A stretch of 64,000 nt of DNA from Stutzerimonas kirkiae (lineage in GTDB: Bacteria > Pseudomonadota > Gammaproteobacteria > Pseudomonadales > Pseudomonadaceae). The position numbers were made by a program, and so were the translations under genes. Under the pieces are notes generated by a model that saw nothing but the letters and a program-made list of their open reading frames with translations, ran no database searches and was not told the DNA's origin. Every line of letters starts with the position of its first letter. Position 1 is the stretch's first letter. The stretch covers positions 216,459-280,458 of the forward strand of contig NZ_QJUO01000002.1 in NCBI RefSeq assembly GCF_004327335.1, written 5' to 3'. Shown here piece after piece: positions 49,333 to 59,339 of this stretch.

Positions 49333-49385
49333 GGAAGCTGTTCACGATCCGCTGCGCGTCGGCCCCGCTGCGTTAGAAACAGGCT
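49333..49385. repeat. remnant of the 15-bp-TIR element
   Basis: GCTGTTCACGATCCGCTGCG ... GCTGCGTTAGAAACAGGCTC matches the reverse complement of the right end of 3210-3438. Only one end is present, just downstream of the prfB stop. Confidence 0.55.
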
Positions 49386-49386
49386 C

Positions 49387-50482
49387 TTACAGGCCCTGTT
49401 TCAGGCTGGCTTCCAGGTACTCGTCGAGGTCGCCGTCCAGCACCTTGTCGCAGTCGCTACGCTCCACGCCGGTACGCAGGTCCTTGATACGCGACTGGTC
49501 GAGCACGTAGGAGCGGATCTGGTGCCCCCAGCCGATATCGGACTTGGAGTCCTCCAGGGCCTGGGACGCGGCATTGCGTTTCTGGATTTCCTGCTCGTAC
49601 AACCTGGCCCGCAACATCTTCATCGCGGTGTCCTTGTTGGCGTGCTGGGAGCGCTCGTTCTGGCAACTGACCACGGTATTGGTCGGGATGTGGGTGATGC
49701 GCACCGCCGAATCGGTGGTGTTGACGTGTTGCCCGCCGGCGCCGGAAGAACGGTAGGTGTCGATGCGCAGGTCGGCCGGGTTGATCTCGATCTCGATGTT
49801 GTCGTCGATCTCCGGCGAGACGAATACCGCGGTGAACGAGGTGTGGCGACGGTTGCCGGAGTCGAACGGGCTCTTGCGCACCAGGCGGTGCACACCAATC
49901 TCGGTGCGCAGCCAGCCGAAGGCGTATTCGCCTTTTATATGCAGGGTCGCGCCCTTGATACCGGCGACCTCGCCCTCGGAGAGTTCCATGATGGTGGTAT
50001 CGAAGCCGCGTTTGTCGGCCCAGCGCAGGTACATGCGCAGCAGCATGTTGGCCCAGTCCTGGGCCTCGGTGCCGCCGGAACCAGCCTGGATATCCAGGTA
50101 GCAGTTGTTGGCATCCATCTCGCCGCTGAACATGCGGCGGAACTCCAGTTGCTCGAGGATGCCGCGCAGCCGCTCGAGTTCGTTGGCGACATCGTTGGCC
50201 GCGCTTTCGTCATCCTCTTCCACGGCCATGTCCAGCAGTTCACTGGAGTCGCCCAGCCCGCCCTGCAACTCATCCAGGGTCTCGACGATCTGCGCCAGGG
50301 TGGCGCGCTCGCGCCCCAGGCTCTGGGCGTAGTCCGGATTGTTCCAGACGTTCGGGTCTTCCAGCTCGCGGTTTACTTCGACCAGCCGATCATGCTTCTG
50401 ATCGTAGTCAAAGATACCCCCGAATCGACAGGGTACGTTCGGAAAGATCCTTGATGCTGTTGAGGATCGGGTTGATTTCCAT
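49387..50482 (-). CDS. prfB: peptide chain release factor 2, +1 programmed frameshift
   Basis: 364 residues read through a shift. The first 24 codons from the ATG at 50482 end in CGG GGG TAT CTT followed by TGA (50410-50408). Skipping T50410 continues as G-A-C T-A-C (Asp-Tyr) and leads into the main frame to 49387. A GGGGG Shine-Dalgarno-like run before CTT-TGA-C is the classical RF2 autoregulation signal. Later landmarks are S-P-F for stop-codon recognition and [10 protein letters not shown] for peptidyl-tRNA hydrolysis. RF2 reads UGA and UAA. Confidence 0.96.
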
Positions 50483-50604
50483 GGTCGGCGGCACTCTCAA
50501 TCAGGCGTATCGAAAAGCCGAGGATTATAGCGCAGCGGCCGGATGATGACAGCAGGTTCTGGCTTCCACGAAGCGATCGCACTATCCGCACAAAGACTGC
50601 GGTT

Positions 50605-50676
50605 AAAGCACTGGAGGCTGGAAAGCCGGACGAAAAACACCCGCTGCCACGCTCTTTCCTCCAGCCTCCGGCGCTC
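50605..50676. repeat. dispersed palindromic repeat, copy 7
   Basis: AAGCACTGGAGGCTGGAAAG and CTTTCCTCCAGCCTCCGGCG with a central GCCGGACGAAAAAC segment, between divergent prfB and rlmF. Confidence 0.75.
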
Positions 50677-50769
50677 TCTCCGGCTCCTTGCCTTACATGG
50701 CACGATCATCCTGCAGACTTGCCCGATGTATGGGAAAATCGCCGGCCACATTCCCGCGTATCCCAGCCA

Positions 50770-51711
50770 ATGCCCCGACACCCGCACATCGCCGAAAAAG
50801 GCCGGCTGCATCCGCGCAACCGCCACCAGGGCCGTTACGACTTTCCGGCGTTGATCACCGCCAGCCCGGAGCTGGCCGAGTACGTGATCCTCAACCCCTA
50901 CGGCAAGCAGAGCATCGACTTCGCCAACCCGCAGGCCGTCAGGACCTTCAATCGCGCCCTGCTCAAGCAGCTATACGGCATCGCCCACTGGGACATCCCC
51001 GAAGGCTACCTGTGCCCTCCGGTCCCCGGCCGCGCCGACTACCTGCATGGCCTGGCCGACCTGCTGGCACACCACAATGGCGGCGAAATCCCCCGGGGCA
51101 CGGGTATCCGGGCACTGGACATCGGCACCGGCGCCAACTGCATCTACCCCCTGATCGGCGTGAAGGAGTACGGCTGGCGCTTCCTCGCCACGGATATCGA
51201 TCCTACAGCCCTGGCCTGCGCCCGCACCACCATTGCCGCCAATGGCCTGGAAAAATCCATAGAACTGAGGCAGCAGCGGGAGCAACGGCATATTTTCCAT
51301 GGCCTGCTCGGCAGCGAAGAACGCTTCGACCTCAGCCTGTGCAACCCGCCGTTTCATGCCTCGCAGGCAGAAGCCAGCAGTGGCAGCCAGCGCAAATGGA
51401 AAAACCTCGGGCGGCTCGACCCGCAGCGCAAACTGCCGGCGCTGAATTTCGGCGGGCAGAGCAACGAACTCTGGTGCGAAGGCGGGGAAATCGCCTTTAT
51501 CGGCAAAATGGCCGATGAAAGCCTCGAGGTCGCCGCACAGGTCCGCTGGTTCAGCACCCTGGTGTCCAAGGCCGGCAATATCGAGCCCCTGCGCAAGCGC
51601 CTGGCCAGGCTGGGCGCCCGCCACCTGCATATAGGCGAAATGGCCCAGGGGCAGAAGCGCAGCCGCTTCGTCGCCTGGAGCTTTTCCGAACACCCCGACA
51701 CCAAGCCATAG
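50770..51711 (+). CDS. rlmF: 23S rRNA m6A1618 methyltransferase
   Basis: A 313-residue SAM-dependent enzyme (YbiN). Begins [20 protein letters not shown]-binding [11 protein letters not shown] and the N6-adenine catalytic motif L-C-N-P-P-F-H. The start at 50770 matches homologues; earlier in-frame codons extend into the intergenic repeat. Monocistronic, converging on hda. Confidence 0.92.
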   Translation: MPRHPHIAEKGRLHPRNRHQGRYDFPALITASPELAEYVILNPYGKQSIDFANPQAVRTFNRALLKQLYGIAHWDIPEGYLCPPVPGRADYLHGLADLLAHHNGGEIPRGTGIRALDIGTGANCIYPLIGVKEYGWRFLATDIDPTALACARTTIAANGLEKSIELRQQREQRHIFHGLLGSEERFDLSLCNPPFHASQAEASSGSQRKWKNLGRLDPQRKLPALNFGGQSNELWCEGGEIAFIGKMADESLEVAAQVRWFSTLVSKAGNIEPLRKRLARLGARHLHIGEMAQGQKRSRFVAWSFSEHPDTKP

Positions 51712-51762
51712 GCTTCAGGCCTATGGCTTGCGGGCGATCGCGCCACGCACGGCAAAGAGCCG

Positions 51763-51844
51763 GAAAAAGCACTGGAAGGCTGAAGGCTGGACGAAAGGGC
51801 ATGGCAGCCGGTGTTTTTCGTCCAGCCTTCCAGCCAGCGCTTTT
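51763..51844. repeat. dispersed palindromic repeat, copy 8
   Basis: AAAAGCACTGGAAGGCTGAAGG...CTGGACGAAAGG and GTTTTTCGTCCAGCCTTCC...AGCGCTTTTATCG. The sequence after it (CGAAGCACCTTGCCCATGAATAACCACATAG) is shared with copy 9, so the repeated unit extends about 40 bp past the stem. Confidence 0.85.
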
Positions 51845-51898
51845 ATCGAAGCACCTTGCCCATGAATAACCACATAGTGCGATCCCCCGCTTACAGCC

Positions 51899-52603
51899 TT
51901 ACCAGTGCAGGGTTTCCTTGAGAAAGGGAATGGTCAGTCGCCGTTGCGCCTGCAGCGAGGCCTGGTCCAGGCGGTCCAGCAGTTCGAACAGCGCGCTCAT
52001 GTTGCGATCGCCACGGGTCAGGATAAAACGCCCAACATCCTCCGGCAGGTCGAGCCCGCGCCGCGAGGCGCGCAACTGCAAAGCGCGCAGCTTGTCCTCG
52101 TCGGACAACTGGCGAAGCTGGAATACCAGCGCCAGGCTCAGGCGCGACTTCAGGTCCGGCAACACCACCGGCAACTCGCGTGGCGAGACACTGGCCGACA
52201 GCAGCAGACGCCGCCCGCCATCGCGCAGGCGGTTGAACAGGTGGAACAGCGCCTCTTCCCAGGCCGCATCCGCCACCACCGCATCCAGGTCGTCCAGGCA
52301 CACCAGTTCGTATTGCTCGAGACCATCGAGCAGCTCCGGAGCGAACCCGGCCACTTCGGCCAGCGGCAGATAGACCCCCTGCTCTCCCCGCTCCTCGATA
52401 CGCAGGCAGGCCGCCTGCAACAGATGGCTGCGGCCGACGCCGGAACCGCCCCACAGGTAGATCAACTCATCGGACCAGCCCGCGGCTGGCGAACAGAGCC
52501 GCTCCACATAGCCCAGCGCAGCGGCATTGGCGCCCGGGTAGAAATTGGCGAAAGTGGCATCGTCGCGCAGACGCACGCCAAGAGGCAGTTGAACGGGTTT
52601 CAT
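51899..52603 (-). CDS. hda: DnaA inactivator Hda
   Basis: A 234-residue AAA+ DnaA homologue that, with the DNA-loaded beta clamp, stimulates ATP hydrolysis by DnaA to limit re-initiation. N-terminal clamp-binding peptide Q-L-P-L-G-V; Walker A W-G-G-S-G-V-G-R-S-H, where the Lys-to-Arg change is normal for Hda; Walker B L-V-C-L-D-D-L-D. No DNA-binding domain IV. Upstream gene is a DUF2066 protein on the same strand, as in other pseudomonads. Confidence 0.93.
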   Translation of the reverse strand: MKPVQLPLGVRLRDDATFANFYPGANAAALGYVERLCSPAAGWSDELIYLWGGSGVGRSHLLQAACLRIEERGEQGVYLPLAEVAGFAPELLDGLEQYELVCLDDLDAVVADAAWEEALFHLFNRLRDGGRRLLLSASVSPRELPVVLPDLKSRLSLALVFQLRQLSDEDKLRALQLRASRRGLDLPEDVGRFILTRGDRNMSALFELLDRLDQASLQAQRRLTIPFLKETLHW

Positions 52604-52755
52604 GATCGTCTACGAAGTGATGCCAACGCGGGACAGGGCTCGAAGTGTATAGCGATCAGGGGGGCGAAGACAGCGCTGGAAAAGCGCAGGGCGAACCGGA
52701 AAGCGCCCGAGCCGGATGGTTTCCGTCCAACCCCGGCAGCCCGACCGGGGTGCCA

Positions 52756-53802
52756 TCACCAACCGAAGCGCATCAGCGTGCCTTCCTCCACGGGCTCATC
52801 TTCCGCCTCAGCCGAAACCTCGGCCATGGCGGGCTCCTGCTCATGCTCCAGTTCATGCAATCCCGCCACCCGCAACTGCGCACGCACCTGCTCCGGGCGG
52901 CTTTGCAAGCGGTAGACCAGCCGCTCGCCATCCATGCGCGACAACGTCGCGCCCATGGCGCCGAGCAGGCGCTCCAGCTCGGCGAAACGCTCCACGTCGA
53001 CCCCGGAAACCTCCAGTACGATTTGCTCGGCCGCGCCCGGAGCCACGACATAATGGGGCGCGATAAAGCGGCTGGCCGCCAGCAGCACGGCATCGGCCAG
53101 CGCTTCCTGACTTGGCGCGGCGACCTTGCCCTGGGTGTTTTCCTCGCCCAGCCACAAGCGCCACGCGGCAGACCACTCGCCATCCCGCTCGCTCGCCAGC
53201 ACGGCCAGCAATGCATCGGCGTCATAACGCGCGGACGCGTCATGCAGCGTCCCGGCATCGGCCTGGGTCAACGTCTCCGGGGTCGCCAGCAGTTGCTCCT
53301 GCAGATCGGCCAGCGGCAACCGCAACGGCAAGCCTCGGTGCCGGGCGGCCTCACGCAGCATCGGCGCCCCCGCCTGGCCATCACCGATCAACTGCGCGCC
53401 GTCATCCTCCACATTGCCGGGCGCGCGCCCCAGCCACCACAGCAACAGGGCCGGGCGATTCTGCCCCCACAAGGCCAGCCCGGCCTGGCGCAGGCGCTGC
53501 TCGGTGGCCACCGGATCGAAATCCACCACCAGGCTGTCGCCTTCGTAGGCATACTGGCGCACCAGCGGCTGCGGGTTCTTGCGCAAGGCGGCGAGTTCGT
53601 CCTGCCCGCCCTCCAGGTCGCTTCCCGTCAGGCGCAACAGCAAGGTATCGAAAGCACGCTGCAGCGCTTGCGCCCGCTCTTCGGGTTGCTGGCTGGAGAC
53701 CGCTTCGGTGACCTGATACAGGCCGTTCACCTGCGCCGCGAAAGCCAGCGGGGCGACGAGGCCGGCGCAACCCAGAAGGATGGAACGAAGGAAGACACGC
53801 AT
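52756..53802 (-). CDS. DUF2066 exported protein
   Basis: A 348-residue protein with signal peptide (M-R-V-F-L-R-S-I-L-L-G-C-A-G-L-V-A-P-L-A-F-A) and the DUF2066 domain (L-Y-Q-V-T-E-A-V, R-A-F-D-T-L-L-L-R-L-T-G). Periplasmic, function unknown; it is conserved next to hda and purM in Pseudomonas. The ATG at 53802 starts the signal peptide; codons before it were rejected. Confidence 0.87.
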   Translation of the reverse strand: MRVFLRSILLGCAGLVAPLAFAAQVNGLYQVTEAVSSQQPEERAQALQRAFDTLLLRLTGSDLEGGQDELAALRKNPQPLVRQYAYEGDSLVVDFDPVATEQRLRQAGLALWGQNRPALLLWWLGRAPGNVEDDGAQLIGDGQAGAPMLREAARHRGLPLRLPLADLQEQLLATPETLTQADAGTLHDASARYDADALLAVLASERDGEWSAAWRLWLGEENTQGKVAAPSQEALADAVLLAASRFIAPHYVVAPGAAEQIVLEVSGVDVERFAELERLLGAMGATLSRMDGERLVYRLQSRPEQVRAQLRVAGLHELEHEQEPAMAEVSAEAEDEPVEEGTLMRFGW

Positions 53803-54207
53803 GGACGCAAGCTCTCGCGAAACGAATATCGGCATACCTTAAACAGCACCGCCAGGCGCAGCAATACAAAGGGTGCAGCAATACGAGGAATAGCGACACA
53901 AGGAATAGCGCCGGACTTCGGCCATTGCGGCGCCAAGGCTCGAAAAGAGCGCTGGAAGGCTGGAGGCTGAACGAAAGAGCGGGCCGCCGGTGTTTTTCGT
54001 CGAGCTTTCCCGCCTCCCGCATCTTTATCGAAGCGCATTGCCCTTGGATAACGACATAGCCGTGATTGCCCTGCCATCGACGCCAGCGGGATGGCTGCTG
54101 CATGGCAAGCCTGATAAAATCGCGCACTTTATCCTGCTGGCCCGGAACCCGCTTCCCGGCCCGGTCGCCCTTTACCGTTCGCATTACCTCCACAGGCCCG
54201 GATCATT
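53803..54207. other. divergent gap DUF2066/purM
   Basis: 405 bases without a supported gene. Contains promoters for purM and the DUF2066 gene and copy 9 of the dispersed palindrome. Nothing else recognised. Confidence 0.6.
53942..54026. repeat. dispersed palindromic repeat, copy 9
   Basis: AAAAGAGCGCTGGAAGGCTGG...CTGAACGAAAG and GTTTTTCGTCGAGCTTTCC...ATCTTTATCG, imperfect right arm. Followed by CGAAGCGCATTGCCCTTGGATAACGACATAG, shared with copy 8. Confidence 0.75.
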
Positions 54208-55266
54208 ATGAGCAAGCAACCCTCCCTCAACTATAAGGACGCTGGTGTCGATATCGATGCTGGTGAAGCGCTGGTCGAGCGCATCAAGGGCGTCGCCAAA
54301 CGCACCGCCCGGCCTGAAGTGATGGGCGGCCTGGGTGGCTTCGGCGCACTCTGCGAAATCCCCGCCGGCTACCGGCAGCCGGTGCTGGTGTCGGGCACCG
54401 ATGGCGTCGGCACCAAGCTGCGCCTGGCGCTGAACCTGAACCGCCACGACAGCATCGGCCAGGACCTGGTCGCCATGTGCGTCAACGACCTGGTGGTCTG
54501 CGGCGCGGAACCGCTGTTCTTCCTCGACTACTACGCCACCGGCAAGCTCAATGTCGATGTCGCCGCCACCGTGGTGACCGGCATCGGCACTGGTTGCGAA
54601 CTGGCCGGCTGCGCCCTGGTCGGCGGCGAGACCGCGGAAATGCCCGGCATGTACGAAGGCGAGGACTACGACCTGGCCGGCTTCTGCGTCGGCGTGGTGG
54701 AAAAGAGCGAGATCATCGACGGCTCGCAGGTCGCCAGCGGCGACGCGCTGATCGCCCTGCCTTCCTCCGGCCCGCACTCCAATGGCTACTCGCTGATCCG
54801 CAAGATCCTCGAAGTCTCCGCCAGCGATATCGAAAGCACCCGGCTGGACGGCAAGCCGCTGGCCGAGCTGCTGATGGCGCCGACGCGCATCTACGTCAAG
54901 CCGCTGCTCAAGCTGATCGAGGACACCGGCGCGGTCAAGGCCATGGCCCACATCACCGGCGGCGGCCTGCTCGACAACATCCCGCGCGTCCTGCCGGAAG
55001 GCGCCCAGGCGGTGATCGACGTGGCCAGTTGGACCCGCCCGGCGGTGTTCGACTGGCTGCAGGAGAAAGGCAACGTCGACGAGCACGAGATGCACCGCGT
55101 ACTCAACTGCGGGGTCGGCATGGTCATCTGCGTGGCCCAGGACAAGGTCGAAGAAACCCTCGTTAACCTGCGCGCCTCGGGCGAGCAGCCATGGGTCATC
55201 GGCTCCATCGGCCAGGCCGGCGCCGACGCTCCCCGCGTCCGGCTCGACAACCTGAAGCGCGCCTGA
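54208..55266 (+). CDS. purM: phosphoribosylformylglycinamidine cyclo-ligase
   Basis: A 352-residue AIR synthetase, step 5 of purine synthesis (FGAM + ATP to AIR). Conserved [21 protein letters not shown] and H-I-T-G-G-G-L motifs, complete length. Its stop overlaps the purN start by one base (TGATG), so the two are translationally coupled. Confidence 0.97.
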   Translation: MSKQPSLNYKDAGVDIDAGEALVERIKGVAKRTARPEVMGGLGGFGALCEIPAGYRQPVLVSGTDGVGTKLRLALNLNRHDSIGQDLVAMCVNDLVVCGAEPLFFLDYYATGKLNVDVAATVVTGIGTGCELAGCALVGGETAEMPGMYEGEDYDLAGFCVGVVEKSEIIDGSQVASGDALIALPSSGPHSNGYSLIRKILEVSASDIESTRLDGKPLAELLMAPTRIYVKPLLKLIEDTGAVKAMAHITGGGLLDNIPRVLPEGAQAVIDVASWTRPAVFDWLQEKGNVDEHEMHRVLNCGVGMVICVAQDKVEETLVNLRASGEQPWVIGSIGQAGADAPRVRLDNLKRA

Positions 55267-55913
55267 TGCCCGATGCCTGCGATCTGGTCGTCCTGATATC
55301 AGGGGCCGGCAGCAACCTGCAGGCCCTGATCGACAGCCTGGGCAATCGCAACCCTGCACGCATCCGCGCGGTCATCAGCAACCGCGCCGATGCCTACGGC
55401 CTGCAGCGCGCGCGCCAGGCCGGGATCGAAACCCGCGTACTGCAGCCACGTGACTACCCCGACCGCGACGGCTTCGACGACGCCCTGGCGGATCTCATCG
55501 ACGGCTACTCGCCCGACCTGGTGGTACTCGCCGGCTTCATGCGCATCCTCGGCCCGGCCTTCGTTCGTCGCTATAACGGCCGCCTGCTGAACATCCATCC
55601 ATCCCTGCTGCCGAAGTACAAGGGACTGGATACCCACCGGCGCGCCCTCGAAGCTGGCGACAGTGAGCATGGCTGCAGCGTGCACTTCGTCACCGAAGAA
55701 CTCGATGGCGGCCCCCTGGCGCTACAGGCGGTGGTTCCCATCCTTGCCGGCGAAGGCCTGGAAAACCTGGCCCAGCGCGTACATGAACAGGAACACCTGA
55801 TCTACCCGCTGGCGGTGCGCTGGTTCGCCGAAGGACGCTTGCGCCTCGGCGCACAAGGCGCGATGCTCGACGGCACGCCACTACCGGCCACCGGCCAACT
55901 CATACGAATCTAG
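55266..55913 (+). CDS. purN: phosphoribosylglycinamide formyltransferase
   Basis: A 215-residue GAR transformylase using 10-formyl-THF, step 3 of purine synthesis. V-L-I-S-G-A-G-S-N-L-Q-A-L near the N terminus, the catalytic region N-I-H-P-S-L-L-P-K-Y-K-G with N and H, and G-C-S-V-H-F-V-T-E-E-L-D-G-G. The ATG at 55266 shares its A with the purM stop; the longer frame inside purM is not used. Confidence 0.96.
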   Translation: MPDACDLVVLISGAGSNLQALIDSLGNRNPARIRAVISNRADAYGLQRARQAGIETRVLQPRDYPDRDGFDDALADLIDGYSPDLVVLAGFMRILGPAFVRRYNGRLLNIHPSLLPKYKGLDTHRRALEAGDSEHGCSVHFVTEELDGGPLALQAVVPILAGEGLENLAQRVHEQEHLIYPLAVRWFAEGRLRLGAQGAMLDGTPLPATGQLIRI

Positions 55914-55921
55914 GAGATACC

Positions 55922-56632
55922 ATGCGTCGCGCCCTGCTGCTTGCCCTTGCCGTACTGGCCCTGCCGGTGCAGGCCCTGGAACTCAAACCCTTCTCCGCCA
56001 GCTACACGGCGGACTGGAAGCAGGTACCGGTCAGCGGAACCGCCAAACGCAGCCTCGAACACCTGGAGGGCAACCTCTGGCAACTGGACTTCGAGGCCTC
56101 GATGCTGGTGGCCAGCCTCAACGAGCGCAGCCAGTTCACCCTCGAGGGCAGCAGCTTCCTCCCACAGAAGTACCGCCTCAAGCGTAGCGGGCTAGGCAAA
56201 GGCAAACGCGTCGAGCAGGATTTCGACTGGACCGGCAAACAGGTGCTCGGCAATGATCGGGGCGAGCAGGTCAAGCTGCCTCTCAACCCCGGGCTTCTGG
56301 ACAAATCCACCTATCAACTGGTCCTGCAGCACGATGTCGCCGCCGGCAAGACCGGCATGAGCTACCAGGTGGTCGACGGCGACGAAATCGAAACCTACGA
56401 CTTCCGCGTGCTCGGCGAAGAGAAAATCGCCACCAAGGCCGGCCAGGTCGATGCGATCAAGGTCGAGCGCGTGCGCGACCCGACCCAGAGCAAGCGCGTG
56501 ACCATGCTCTGGTTCGCCAAGGACTGGGATTTCCTGCTGGTGCGCCTGCATCAGGTCGAGAAGGACGGCAAGGAGTACCAGATCATGCTGGAGGCCGGCC
56601 AGGTCGACGGCAAGCCCGTGCAAGGCAACTGA
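55922..56632 (+). CDS. DUF3108 exported protein
   Basis: A 236-residue protein with an N-terminal signal peptide (M-R-R-A-L-L-L-A-L-A-V-L-A-L-P-V-Q-A) and a beta-rich DUF3108 domain (F-S-A-S-Y-T-A-D-W, D-G-D-E-I-E-T-Y-D-F). Periplasmic or outer-membrane associated, function unknown. It starts eight bases after purN with AGGAG upstream, so it belongs to the purMN operon, a conserved arrangement in Pseudomonas. Confidence 0.87.
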   Translation: MRRALLLALAVLALPVQALELKPFSASYTADWKQVPVSGTAKRSLEHLEGNLWQLDFEASMLVASLNERSQFTLEGSSFLPQKYRLKRSGLGKGKRVEQDFDWTGKQVLGNDRGEQVKLPLNPGLLDKSTYQLVLQHDVAAGKTGMSYQVVDGDEIETYDFRVLGEEKIATKAGQVDAIKVERVRDPTQSKRVTMLWFAKDWDFLLVRLHQVEKDGKEYQIMLEAGQVDGKPVQGN

Positions 56633-56766
56633 TCCCGGGGCGGATGTCGCCATTCCATACGCGTCGGGAATGGCTCCGCTGACCGCCCGGCCTACGCATG
56701 GCCCCGGTATTTCATCGTGGCACGACACACAGCCGGCCCGGCCGGCATCCATAGACAGGTATTCGT

Positions 56767-57432
56767 ATGCGCCCGCTGCTGTTCATGCTGTTCCCACTGC
56801 TCGGCGCCTGCCAGAGCTTTTTCGCCGCCCAGCAGCCGCCGGCAGTGGGAGAGCGCATGCAAGGTGAGGTGCGGCGGGAAGCGGGCACGCTGCTGCTGAC
56901 CACCTGCCTGAGCACGCAGGAGCAGACCCTGTCGTTGCAGGACCAGAGCGACAGCGGCTTCAACGACGATGCCAACGCCCTGTTCGCCGACGGTGCGACA
57001 CGCCTGTTCGTCGACATCGGCGGCCGCAAGCTCGGCAAGGCCAGCGCCGACGCCTACCCGCGCCTGGACGTCCGGCAGGTCTACCGCATCCAGAACGAAG
57101 GGCACGGCTGCGACGACCCGGCGCTACGCAGCCTGACCTTGCGCGCCAGCGGCAACGAACCCTTCTGGAACATCGCCATCAGCCCCCGTGGCCTGTTGCT
57201 CGAACGCCCGGACCAACCGCCACTGGCACTCCCCTATCTGGAAGAACAGTTGCCCCAGGGGCAGCTCAACTTCAGCAGCGAAGCCAACCAGCAGCGCCTG
57301 GAACTCTGGATCGCACCGCAACGTTGCGTGGACAGCGCCAGCGGCGCCGTCAGCCACCTGAGCGCGGTGCTCAGCATCGATGGCCAGCGCCAGAACGGCT
57401 GCGCCTATTTCGGCGCCCTGCGCAACCAGTGA
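56767..57432 (+). CDS. putative lipoprotein (COG3650-like)
   Basis: A 221-residue protein with a short signal and lipobox L-L-G-A-C (Cys15). The mature part has two halves; the second carries S-G-N-E-P-F-W-N-I, the spelling of COG3650-type lipoproteins, with paired cysteines near the end (Q-R-C-V-D, N-G-C-A-Y). Location: lipid-anchored in the envelope. Function unknown. CAGGT six bases before the ATG. Followed after 31 bp by dapC. Confidence 0.8.
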   Translation: MRPLLFMLFPLLGACQSFFAAQQPPAVGERMQGEVRREAGTLLLTTCLSTQEQTLSLQDQSDSGFNDDANALFADGATRLFVDIGGRKLGKASADAYPRLDVRQVYRIQNEGHGCDDPALRSLTLRASGNEPFWNIAISPRGLLLERPDQPPLALPYLEEQLPQGQLNFSSEANQQRLELWIAPQRCVDSASGAVSHLSAVLSIDGQRQNGCAYFGALRNQ

Positions 57433-57463
57433 CCCGCACAATGGATTCCGAGACGAAGCACAC

Positions 57464-58660
57464 ATGAACCGAGCCCTCGACCTGCTGCAACCCTACCCCT
57501 TCGAAAAACTGCGGGCGCTGCTTGGCGGCGTGCAGCCGGCGGCAGGGCTGGCGCCGATCGCCCTGTCCATCGGTGAACCCAAGCACGAGTCCCCCGGCTT
57601 CGTGGCCCAGGCACTGACCGACAACCTCCGGCAACTGTCGGTCTACCCGACCACCCTGGGCATCGCGCCCCTGCGCGAAGCCATCGCCGCCTGGTGCGAA
57701 AGGCGCTTTACCGTGCCCTCTGGCTGGCTCGACCCGGCGCGCCACATACTACCGGTCAATGGCACCCGCGAGGCGCTGTTCTCCTTCACCCAGGCCGTAG
57801 TGGACCACCAGTCCGACGGCCTGGTGCTCAGCCCCAACCCGTTCTACCAGATCTATGAAGGCGCCGCCCTGCTGGCCGGCGCCACGCCGCACTACCTGCC
57901 CTGCCTGGAAGAAAACGGCTTCAACCCGGACTTCGACGCCGTGGCGCCGGAAACCTGGCGGCGCACACAGATCCTGTTCCTCTGCTCCCCCGGCAACCCC
58001 ACCGGCGCGCTGGTGCCGCTGGAAACCCTGAAGAAACTGATCGCCCTGGCCGACCAGCATGACTTCGTCATCGCCGCCGACGAGTGCTACAGCGAACTCT
58101 ACTTCGACGAGGACAGCCCGCCACCCGGCCTGCTCAGCGCCTGTGCCGCCCTGGGCCGCAGCGACTTCAAGCGCTGCGTGGTGTTCCACAGCCTGTCCAA
58201 GCGCTCCAACCTGCCGGGCCTGCGTTCGGGCTTCGTCGCCGGCGATGCCGATATCCTCAAAGCCTTTCTGCTCTACCGCACCTACCATGGCTGCGCCATG
58301 CCGGTGCAGACGCAACTGGCCAGCATCGCCGCCTGGAACGACGAGCAGCATGTCCGCGCCAACCGCGACCTGTATCGCAGCAAATACGACGCGGTACTGG
58401 ACATCCTCGCCCCCGTCCTCGATGTGAAGCGGCCGGACGGCGGCTTCTATCTGTGGGCCAGGACGCCCGGTGATGACACCCGGTTCACCCGCGACCTGTT
58501 CGCCCGCCAGAACGTCACGGTGGTACCCGGCTCATACCTGTCGCGCGAAGTCGATGGCGGCAACCCCGGCGCTGGCCGTGTACGCATGGCGCTGGTAGCG
58601 CCCCTGGCCGAATGCATCGAGGCGGCACGACGCATCCGTGCCTTCGTACGGGAAGCCTGA
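57464..58660 (+). CDS. dapC: succinyldiaminopimelate transaminase
   Basis: A 398-residue PLP-dependent class I aminotransferase acting in lysine/peptidoglycan precursor synthesis on N-succinyl-L,L-DAP. Substrate-binding start L-L-Q-P-Y-P-F-E-K-L, C-S-P-G-N-P-T-G-A, A-D-E-C-Y-S-E-L-Y, and the PLP lysine in S-L-S-K-R-S-N-L-P-G-L-R. The ATG at 57464 matches family N termini. In a run of genes with dapD 1.1 kb downstream, so identification as the DAP-pathway enzyme is well supported. Confidence 0.94.
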   Translation: MNRALDLLQPYPFEKLRALLGGVQPAAGLAPIALSIGEPKHESPGFVAQALTDNLRQLSVYPTTLGIAPLREAIAAWCERRFTVPSGWLDPARHILPVNGTREALFSFTQAVVDHQSDGLVLSPNPFYQIYEGAALLAGATPHYLPCLEENGFNPDFDAVAPETWRRTQILFLCSPGNPTGALVPLETLKKLIALADQHDFVIAADECYSELYFDEDSPPPGLLSACAALGRSDFKRCVVFHSLSKRSNLPGLRSGFVAGDADILKAFLLYRTYHGCAMPVQTQLASIAAWNDEQHVRANRDLYRSKYDAVLDILAPVLDVKRPDGGFYLWARTPGDDTRFTRDLFARQNVTVVPGSYLSREVDGGNPGAGRVRMALVAPLAECIEAARRIRAFVREA

Positions 58661-58734
58661 AAAACATGCCTCATGTCGTTTATCGGGCAAGAGCGGCGAC
58701 AGGCCATAAGCTTGCAGTGGAGTATCCTTAGGGC

Positions 58735-58780
58735 GCCGTGCGCACCGGGGAGATACCCTGTACTTGCCAGTGCGCACGGC
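58735..58780. repeat. perfect 11-bp inverted repeat in the dapC-thioredoxin gap
   Basis: GCCGTGCGCAC and GTGCGCACGGC separated by 24 bases. It may be a terminator for dapC or part of a small transcript; no T-run follows. Confidence 0.5.
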
Positions 58781-58942
58781 ACACCCTTGCAGCCTCTTCC
58801 TGCTCGGAACCTGCCGCTTGCCACTGCATCTTGCCGCAACGCCGTTCACCCCTGTCACAATTCATGCATATCGGCCCGGTAAAAAGCCTCAACCCCTGGA
58901 CGTTGTAAGCTATGCCGCGCCCACGACAAGAGAATTAGCAAT

Positions 58943-59269
58943 ATGGCCATGAACGATATCTATGCCGAGTCCGAACCCGGACGTGCCGAGGTCGACGCAC
59001 TGCCGGGGAACGTCCTGCTGGAATTCGGCGCCCCCTGGTGCGAGCACTGCCAGGCCGCCCAGCCGCTGCTGGCCGAAGCCTTGCGCGGCCAGCCAGTGCA
59101 TCACCTGAAGATCGAGGATGGTCCGAAAAGGCGCCTGGGCCGCTCATTCAAGGTCAAACTCTGGCCGACCTTGATCCTGTTGCGCAACGGCCATGAGATC
59201 GCTCGCAGCGTGCGCCCGACCGATGTCCGGGAAATCCATGCCCTGCTGCAGGGCATGGACGCGCAATAG
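58943..59269 (+). CDS. thioredoxin family protein
   Basis: A 108-residue thioredoxin-fold protein with the active site A-P-W-C-E-H-C (in place of WCGPC) and the cis-Pro region L-W-P-T-L-I-L. Cytoplasmic, no signal. The C-E-H-C dithiol suggests a redox potential different from classical thioredoxin. Conserved in this place in Pseudomonas, upstream of the ArsC-like gene. Start ATG 58943, or the Met two codons later. Confidence 0.85.
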   Translation: MAMNDIYAESEPGRAEVDALPGNVLLEFGAPWCEHCQAAQPLLAEALRGQPVHHLKIEDGPKRRLGRSFKVKLWPTLILLRNGHEIARSVRPTDVREIHALLQGMDAQ

Positions 59270-59339
59270 CCGCCGGACTTTTCCCACTACCGGTCATGGC
59301 ATAATCCATGACCCAGCGATGCCCAAGGAGGAATATTCC

